Source: Candidatus Thorarchaeota archaeon (GTDB lineage: Archaea; Asgardarchaeota; Thorarchaeia; Thorarchaeales; Thorarchaeaceae). From it: 18,927 bases of DNA. Positions 14,705 to 18,927 of the stretch are shown here, piece by piece. The stretch covers positions 1 to 18,927 of the forward strand of contig DAOWNS010000007.1 in the NCBI GenBank assembly GCA_030642465.1. The letters are read 5' to 3'. Every line of letters starts with the position of its first letter. Position 1 is the first letter of the stretch. The notes beneath the pieces were generated by a model. The model was given only the letters and a program-made list of their open reading frames with translations, ran no database searches and was not told the origin of the DNA. The translations under genes were made by a program, and so were the position numbers.

Positions 14705-14920
14705 ATGCCAAAGCAAATCCATGACGTGGAAAAGTTCCTCGAGATGACTGAGGACGCAACGGAGTGTCGCGTGAAGCGGAGTGCAAACCAGGTCAAGCTA
14801 AAGCTTCGGACTGGTAAGTATCTTTACACCATTGTCCTTGAACCCCAAAAAGCTGAAGAGGTTCTTCAGCAAGTGAAATGCCAAATTGTTGAGGCGCGCA
14901 CTACTTCCGAAGAGGCCTAA
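14705..14920 (+). CDS. rpl38e: Large-subunit ribosomal protein eL38
   Basis: The 71-residue protein matches eL38 along its length: MPKQIHDVEKFL at the start (compare eukaryotic MPRKIEEIKDFL), then RVKRSANQVKLKLRTGKYLYTIVL, corresponding to the eukaryotic VKFKVRCSRYLYTLV region, and KAEEVLQQ. It binds 23S/28S rRNA in the large subunit. ATG 14705 follows a TTTAAA promoter at a suitable distance. In archaea eL38 is patchy and, as far as I know, limited to TACK/Asgard-type lineages. Its TAA overlaps the TAG of the convergent nuclease gene by 4 bp. Confidence 0.9.
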   Translation: MPKQIHDVEKFLEMTEDATECRVKRSANQVKLKLRTGKYLYTIVLEPQKAEEVLQQVKCQIVEARTTSEEA

Positions 14921-16182
14921 ACCTCGAAACTCTCGCTAACCTCGGGCACATGCGCCTGACGACCTGATTTCTTCAGCTTCTCAGCCAAGGCGTCACAAGA
15001 CTCAGACTCGCCGTGAATCACGTAGAACTCTGGGTTTCCGGGTATCTTCTTCAACAAGTCTAGCAAACCTCTGGAGTCGGAATGCGATGATAAATGGTGC
15101 ATCTTTACCTCGGCGTCCACTTCGAAATCGCGGTTACCAACTGTGACCTTATTTTTTGCTACCAGTTCTGCACCAGGTGTTCCTGGAATCTGATAACTGA
15201 CGAGGACAATTGCATTCTTTGGATTGTCATAGAGCATCTTGAAGTACAGATGTGAAGCTCCACCCTTCAACATCCCTGCTGGAGAGATGATAATTCCGCC
15301 CTTCTTGACTGCGCGCTGACGATCGCGGTTGTCATGTATTATATGTGCTCTCGACACAGCCCGTGAGAATGCCTGAGGCGAAGCGATGTATTCTGGATGT
15401 TTCACCAAGATCTCATTGACCTTTCTGGCCATTCCATCCACATAAATTGGGTATTTCCGCGGTATATTGTTAGCCTCAAGAATGCACATAATCTCTTGGC
15501 TTCTTCCAACTGCAAACGCAGGAATGAGGACCGTCCCACCGCGCTCCAATGTTTCAATGACTGTTTCTACTAAATCTGCCTCTATGTCTTCTCGATTCGG
15601 GTTCATCCTGCGAGCGTACGTGCTTTCAGTGACAACCACATCGTGCTTCGGGAGGTTTTTCCTTGCACCCATATTCAGTCTAGACTCTATCGCGTTGAAG
15701 TCCCCAGTGAACAGAATTCTCTTGCCATTGCATCGCACAGAAACCATAGCGCTCCCAGGGATATGCCCAGCATTGAAAAGCGTCAGTTCAAAGTGGTGAC
15801 CAAGCGGGACCGTTTCCTCGTAGGCTGTAGGTTGACATTGACGCTTTACACGCGGAATCTCGTTGCGACTGAAAGGGAGACGCCCCCTAGAAATCTTATC
15901 CATGTCACGGAGCAGGAGCACAGTCAAGTCGCGGGTTGCAGGCGTGCAGAAAAGCGATACATCTGGATCTGAGAGAACCATAGGTATGCCCCCAGAATGA
16001 TCGAGATGTGCATGCGTAAGGCCAACCCCTTGGAGATTATCCAACGGCACTGGGGGTGGAAATGCAGGCGGGTTGAGGAACTTAGTGCCATAGTCCACAA
16101 TCATGCTTTCATTGTGATTTTCAATAAAGAAACCAGCACGGCCAATCTCTCTACAGGAACCGAGAAATGTTAGAAGTGGCAT
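14917..16182 (-). CDS. Beta-CASP metallo-beta-lactamase RNase, aCPSF2 type
   Basis: The 421 residues contain the full set of MBL/beta-CASP motifs: Asp30 (MIVDYGTKF), HxHxDH at 57-62 (THAHLDHSGG), His140 (NAGHIPGS), Asp161 (FTGDFN), motif A Glu186 (VTESTY), motif B His367 (HLSSHSDSRG) and motif C His390 (VIHGESES). The enzyme should bind two zinc ions and cleave RNA by endo- or 5'-exonucleolysis. It lacks the N-terminal KH domains of aCPSF1, and its length fits aCPSF2; the active-site loop differs from archaeal RNase J. ATG 16182 has GGAG 9 nt upstream. It is divergent from Alba and convergent with eL38. Confidence 0.9.
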   Translation of the reverse strand: MPLLTFLGSCREIGRAGFFIENHNESMIVDYGTKFLNPPAFPPPVPLDNLQGVGLTHAHLDHSGGIPMVLSDPDVSLFCTPATRDLTVLLLRDMDKISRGRLPFSRNEIPRVKRQCQPTAYEETVPLGHHFELTLFNAGHIPGSAMVSVRCNGKRILFTGDFNAIESRLNMGARKNLPKHDVVVTESTYARRMNPNREDIEADLVETVIETLERGGTVLIPAFAVGRSQEIMCILEANNIPRKYPIYVDGMARKVNEILVKHPEYIASPQAFSRAVSRAHIIHDNRDRQRAVKKGGIIISPAGMLKGGASHLYFKMLYDNPKNAIVLVSYQIPGTPGAELVAKNKVTVGNRDFEVDAEVKMHHLSSHSDSRGLLDLLKKIPGNPEFYVIHGESESCDALAEKLKKSGRQAHVPEVSESFEV

Positions 16183-16282
16183 CTATCTATACTCCGAGAG
16201 TTGACCGCGTTTGGTCACAAGAAAAGGCTTCCGAAAGGAAATGGCTAGAATTTCTATCCATTGCTCTGATATGTGCGATATT

Positions 16283-16298
16283 TTTGCTCGGGAGCAAA
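16283..16298. repeat. Short inverted repeat in the aCPSF2/Alba divergent promoter region
   Basis: TTTGCTC (16283-16289) and GAGCAAA (16292-16298) are exact 7-bp arms with a 2-nt spacer. It lies about 100 nt upstream of both genes and could be an operator; chance cannot be excluded. Confidence 0.35.
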
Positions 16299-16355
16299 TC
16301 CACCGAGATTTCTTCACATCGGAATCAATATTAGAAGCCCTCCATACATAGGCTG

Positions 16356-16363
16356 TATTAAAT
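16356..16363 (+). promoter_or_regulatory. Possible TATA box for the Alba gene
   Basis: TATTAAAT is about 26 nt upstream of 16386, a few bases before the GTG start at 16391. The Alba message would be almost leaderless if this is right. Confidence 0.45.
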
Positions 16364-16390
16364 CAGCGACAGCAAGCATGGTGACTTCGG

Positions 16391-16705
16391 GTGACGGAGG
16401 GAAAGCCTGACGAAAAAGAGCGGATAGACTCTGGGCCCAGAGATGCAATCGTCCTCGTTGGGTCAAAGAATGTGATGTCTTACGTGTTGGCATGTGTGAC
16501 ACTCTTCAACAAGGGTGCCACAGAAGTGGTGATTAAGGCGCGGGGACGGCTCATTAGTAGAGCTGTTGACGTGGCTGAGATAACCCGTCATAGATTCGTC
16601 CCCGATGTCAAGGTCAAGGACATACAGACAGATACAACTACGGTGCAGACTGACAAGGGAAGCGACTTGAACGTTTCAACGATAGATATCACTCTCTCCA
16701 AATAG
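16391..16705 (+). CDS. albA: Alba, DNA/RNA-binding chromatin protein
   Basis: The 104-residue protein carries the Alba signature, with VMSYVLACVTLFNKGATEVVIKARG and ISRAVDVAEITRHRF, and ends in NVSTIDITLSK. Alba dimers coat DNA and also bind RNA in many archaea. The start must be GTG 16391, since an in-frame TGA lies at 16382-16384; GGTGA precedes it by 6 nt. The DNA-contacting Lys pair of Sulfolobus Sso10b (Lys16-Lys17, the former acetylated) corresponds here to Ser25-Lys26, so the acetylatable residue is absent. An acidic/charged N-terminal extension of about 15 residues precedes the fold. It is divergent from aCPSF2. Confidence 0.95.
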   Translation: MTEGKPDEKERIDSGPRDAIVLVGSKNVMSYVLACVTLFNKGATEVVIKARGRLISRAVDVAEITRHRFVPDVKVKDIQTDTTTVQTDKGSDLNVSTIDITLSK

Positions 16706-16781
16706 CCTGAAAATGGTTAGGACTGTCCTCGCCTAAAGCCCGGCTACAGCTGGAGCTTTCTTGATTGGCGAGGAAAAGAAA

Positions 16782-17372
16782 ATGAAAATACCAATCTGCC
16801 GTTTTGATTTGGAGTCGGGCACATTGTGTCCCAATTGTCAGGAGCGACTCGATAAGGGTAAAATCACTTCTTTCGATATTGAATTCTGTAAATGGCTGCT
16901 GGAGAAGGAGAAAGACTATCCAGCTTTGCAGGATCTCAATCTTCAACGAGCTGTCAAGGTGACAGACTGGTTAATCCTAGTTGTGAAGAAGAGGACCAAG
17001 GCTTCTTTGTTATCAGCAGAAGACCTCATCAACGATATCACTGAAGCATTTGGTGAGGTAATAATCATTGAAGGCCCCATCAAGCTTCGGAAGATTATCA
17101 GGACATTCATAGACCCTGCAGTCGAAGTGGGAGTCAATAGTCTTCACTTACCCGGAGGATATAGGGAGAGCATAGTGGTTTTGAGGGCGGACGATAGGAA
17201 ACGGATTCGATACACGAATGCACAACTCAAGAGCATTGTTTCAGCAATCATGGGAGAGCAGGTACTTTTTGAGTACGACGATGAGCGCCTTGAGAAAGAA
17301 AATGACGCGGCAGAGGATGAGTTCGAAGAGAAGATGCGAAAACTCAGCGAAAGGCGACGAGATATGGACTGA
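16782..17372 (+). CDS. Zinc-finger and KH-like RNA-binding protein, archaeal NusA-like family
   Basis: The 196-residue protein starts MKIPICRFDLESGTLCPNCQ, with Cys6, Cys16 and Cys19 as a partial zinc-binding element. An acidic helical region follows, then KH-like units: AVKVTDWLILVVKKRTKA, and later EVIIIEGPIKLRKIIRTFIDPAVEVGVNSL. The last 30 residues are a highly charged coil. I recall conserved archaeal proteins with this opening described as KH/NusA-like RNA-binding proteins. Here the KH GxxG loop is replaced by KRTK, so RNA contact may be altered. I chose ATG 16782 (GAGG 8 nt upstream) over TTG 16761. It ends 1 nt before the stop of convergent TruD. Family assignment is moderate. Confidence 0.6.
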   Translation: MKIPICRFDLESGTLCPNCQERLDKGKITSFDIEFCKWLLEKEKDYPALQDLNLQRAVKVTDWLILVVKKRTKASLLSAEDLINDITEAFGEVIIIEGPIKLRKIIRTFIDPAVEVGVNSLHLPGGYRESIVVLRADDRKRIRYTNAQLKSIVSAIMGEQVLFEYDDERLEKENDAAEDEFEEKMRKLSERRRDMD

Positions 17373-17373
17373 C

Positions 17374-18726
17374 TCAGGTTCTGTTTATGGGATGATTCTT
17401 CATTATCTCTCGCATGACTACAGTTGCGTACGATCCCTTCCTTAGGTTGAACTGGAGCCATAGCCCGTCATCGTCACATCGCGGATTGAGTTCAGGGACC
17501 CTGATTGAAACTAGATGCAAACTCCCAGGAGAAGCCAGTGCTTTGCTTTCTGCGCTTCTGAAATCCATAAGGGTTACCCCTTCATCCTTTAGTATTGTCT
17601 GAAGCATCTCTGATTGCAGGGATGGAGGCGTTCTTGTGGAGAATCCAGGTAACGGGGCAGCCAAACCATATGCATCGGAACTCACAAGTTCTCTGCGTTG
17701 TTCGAGGTTCCGTTCTGTCACGAAAAGCCAGGAATCACGACCCGAATGCGCTTCATCCAACTGCATCAGGAAATCGCCCGGCATGGGTGACTTTATGGAA
17801 AGCCCTGATCTAAAGCGTTGGCTAATTAACCGGTTGAACAGATATGACTGATAAGAGTGCACAAAGAAGGTTTGAATTCGTGAAGGTATCTTGGTAAATG
17901 CTCTGTGATAGTCTCCGGGGTGTTTCATGAGATGTTTAAGCACGATACGCTCATGTCGCAATCCCCTTGGAAAGCAATCCAGTATTTTTTGAGTCACAGT
18001 CATACTCTGCCCAAGGTCCTGACGGGCTGCTGTGAGATCTTCAGATTCATACTCACTTGTAACCGTCAGCATGATGCGCAGAGCACCCTCAAAATCGCCC
18101 TTTACGGCAGTCTTTCCCACCATGTGTGTATCTGGTCGAGTTACACCAAACCGTTGAACGCCAAAGTAGTTGAGAATGAATTTTCCCGCCAATTTTTGCA
18201 CGATGTCAATGGAGTCAGTGCAGCTGGATTCGAGTTCCCTCAAAAGAATAGCAAACCGATTCCCCCAGAGATCACCTATCTGAACTGGTTGTCGCACGTA
18301 CTCCATGTCCCTAATTGCCATTTTGAAGAGTGTGAGTTTCGCAAGGGATTGAGATGCTCCAGCGGGTACTGACATTGATTGCACGGTTAGAGCACGCTTA
18401 TCCTTCAAACCAGCATAAGAAACTAGATGCCTTGGGAGGTCCAATTCGGAAGCGAGTATTGTTGAAACATCCATCGTGGACATGCCGAGTTTCTGGACGG
18501 TGAATCGAACGTATTTTCTTTTTTCCCCGGCAATCGTGCCTTCGACCGTGGTTGCTGGGTCTGACTCATCAGACCATTTCTGTAACTCAAGAATTCTCCC
18601 GTCTTGTAGTATCTCCTCAACGCGGAAATCCTCAAAACGCCTCTTCAGCCGTCCTCCGACTCCCTTCGCCTCAGTGCTGTAGAGCTCCATTCCCACCAAA
18701 ACCTCGAGTGGATGGGGCTCAATCAA
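17374..18726 (-). CDS. truD: tRNA pseudouridine synthase TruD
   Basis: The 450-residue protein has TruD hallmarks: GRLKRRFEDFRVEEI (about 25-39) and the catalytic loop SYAGLKDKRALTVQ with nucleophilic Asp109, equivalent to the Asp80 of E. coli GLKD. Archaeal features follow, including HSYQSYLFNRLISQRF and a C-terminal QFNLRKGSYATVVMREIMKN. TruD/Pus7 enzymes isomerise U13 (and U35 in some) of tRNA. TTG 18726 is the start, with GGAGG 7 nt upstream. That site lies just after the stop of the upstream Pth2 gene, 12 nt away, so both genes probably share an mRNA. Confidence 0.93.
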   Translation of the reverse strand: MIEPHPLEVLVGMELYSTEAKGVGGRLKRRFEDFRVEEILQDGRILELQKWSDESDPATTVEGTIAGEKRKYVRFTVQKLGMSTMDVSTILASELDLPRHLVSYAGLKDKRALTVQSMSVPAGASQSLAKLTLFKMAIRDMEYVRQPVQIGDLWGNRFAILLRELESSCTDSIDIVQKLAGKFILNYFGVQRFGVTRPDTHMVGKTAVKGDFEGALRIMLTVTSEYESEDLTAARQDLGQSMTVTQKILDCFPRGLRHERIVLKHLMKHPGDYHRAFTKIPSRIQTFFVHSYQSYLFNRLISQRFRSGLSIKSPMPGDFLMQLDEAHSGRDSWLFVTERNLEQRRELVSSDAYGLAAPLPGFSTRTPPSLQSEMLQTILKDEGVTLMDFRSAESKALASPGSLHLVSIRVPELNPRCDDDGLWLQFNLRKGSYATVVMREIMKNHPINRT

Positions 18727-18738
18727 GTGGAGTCCTCC

Positions 18739-18927
18739 TCAGAGCAGCTTGAGTTCACCAGTTACAAGGTCAATATCTTCAGCCTTCGCGGGACCGATAC
18801 CTAAGACTGTGACTGTGCCGGGAGGAAGTTCAGTCATTCCCGCATCTCTGATGAGAGCGGTGGGAAGATTCTTGGATGCTGCAACAATCTCAAGTTTTAG
18901 CAGCTCTTCTTCTGATCCAACTTTAAC
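18739..18927 (-). CDS. pth2: Peptidyl-tRNA hydrolase Pth2, C-terminal part (5' end off window)
   Basis: Sixty-two residues are visible, from VKVGSEEELLKLE to TGELKLL. The stretch NLPTALIRDAGMTELPPGTV and LGIGPAKAEDID is the typical Pth2 C-terminus, with the RDAG and PPGT motifs. Pth2 releases tRNA from prematurely dropped peptidyl-tRNA. The start codon and N-terminal half lie beyond the right edge. It is followed by truD after 12 nt, pairing a tRNA-recycling and a tRNA-modifying enzyme. Confidence 0.92.
   Translation of the reverse strand, partial: VKVGSEEELLKLEIVAASKNLPTALIRDAGMTELPPGTVTVLGIGPAKAEDIDLVTGELKLL

Noticed and set aside
17905..18372. Plus-strand frame of 155 codons opposite truD
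   Set aside because: The truD frame carries catalytic motifs; the opposite frame has none.

Overview
This window comes from an archaeal chromosome. The gene set is archaeal throughout: Alba chromatin protein, ribosomal proteins eL40 and eL38, a beta-CASP nuclease of the aCPSF2 type, archaeal-type TruD, Pth2, a Nip7-like PUA protein, a PAC2-family protein, and a CoA ligase pair (SucC/SucD). eL38 is, to my knowledge, restricted among archaea to the TACK/Asgard side, so Euryarchaeota are unlikely. The moderate GC content, frequent TTG starts with strong GGAGG ribosome binding sites, PRC-barrel protein and fungal-like cytosine deaminase fit an Asgard lineage (for example Thorarchaeia). This placement is inference from gene content and no search was run. 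No CRISPR array, IS element, phage gene or integrase was seen, and no stretch longer than 300 bases lacks a gene.

Layout. At 1-2612 (minus, running off the left edge) is a large cell-surface protein with an N-terminal membrane anchor, a transglutaminase-like domain whose three catalytic positions are all substituted, and several Ig-like repeats. Divergent to it is an HD phosphohydrolase (2850-3440), which converges on a CYTH/CyaB-type protein (3446-4024, minus). A tightly packed plus-strand operon follows (4127-7435): threonine synthase, a cytosine deaminase closely resembling yeast Fcy1, an RNA m5C methyltransferase and a Nip7-like PUA protein. It ends against a convergent PAC2-family gene (minus), with a 4-bp stop-codon overlap.

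A tandem PRC-barrel protein (minus) is then divergent from a 738-residue protein at 9209-11428. That protein has the layout of a Ski2/Hel308-like helicase but has lost Walker A, DExH and the arginine-finger motif, and carries a SWIM zinc finger. sucC-sucD follow (11596-13612), then eL40 and a tRNA-Val(CAC) directly behind it.

The right part holds a small Cys-rich membrane protein (minus), eL38 (plus) and the aCPSF2 nuclease (minus). eL38 and the nuclease overlap at their stop codons by 4 bp. The promoter region between the membrane protein and eL38 contains a perfect 22-bp palindrome. Alba and a zinc-finger/KH protein follow (plus), and the window closes with TruD and a truncated Pth2 (minus, one transcription unit).

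Functionally most genes serve translation and RNA metabolism: rRNA/tRNA modification, ribosome assembly, ribosomal proteins, peptidyl-tRNA recycling and RNA 3'-end processing or decay. These are mixed with core metabolism (threonine, pyrimidine salvage, succinyl-CoA). The most unusual contents are two pseudoenzyme-like proteins (the transglutaminase-like surface protein and the SWIM pseudo-helicase), the eukaryote-like cytosine deaminase, and the palindrome-rich promoter region at 14510-14705.
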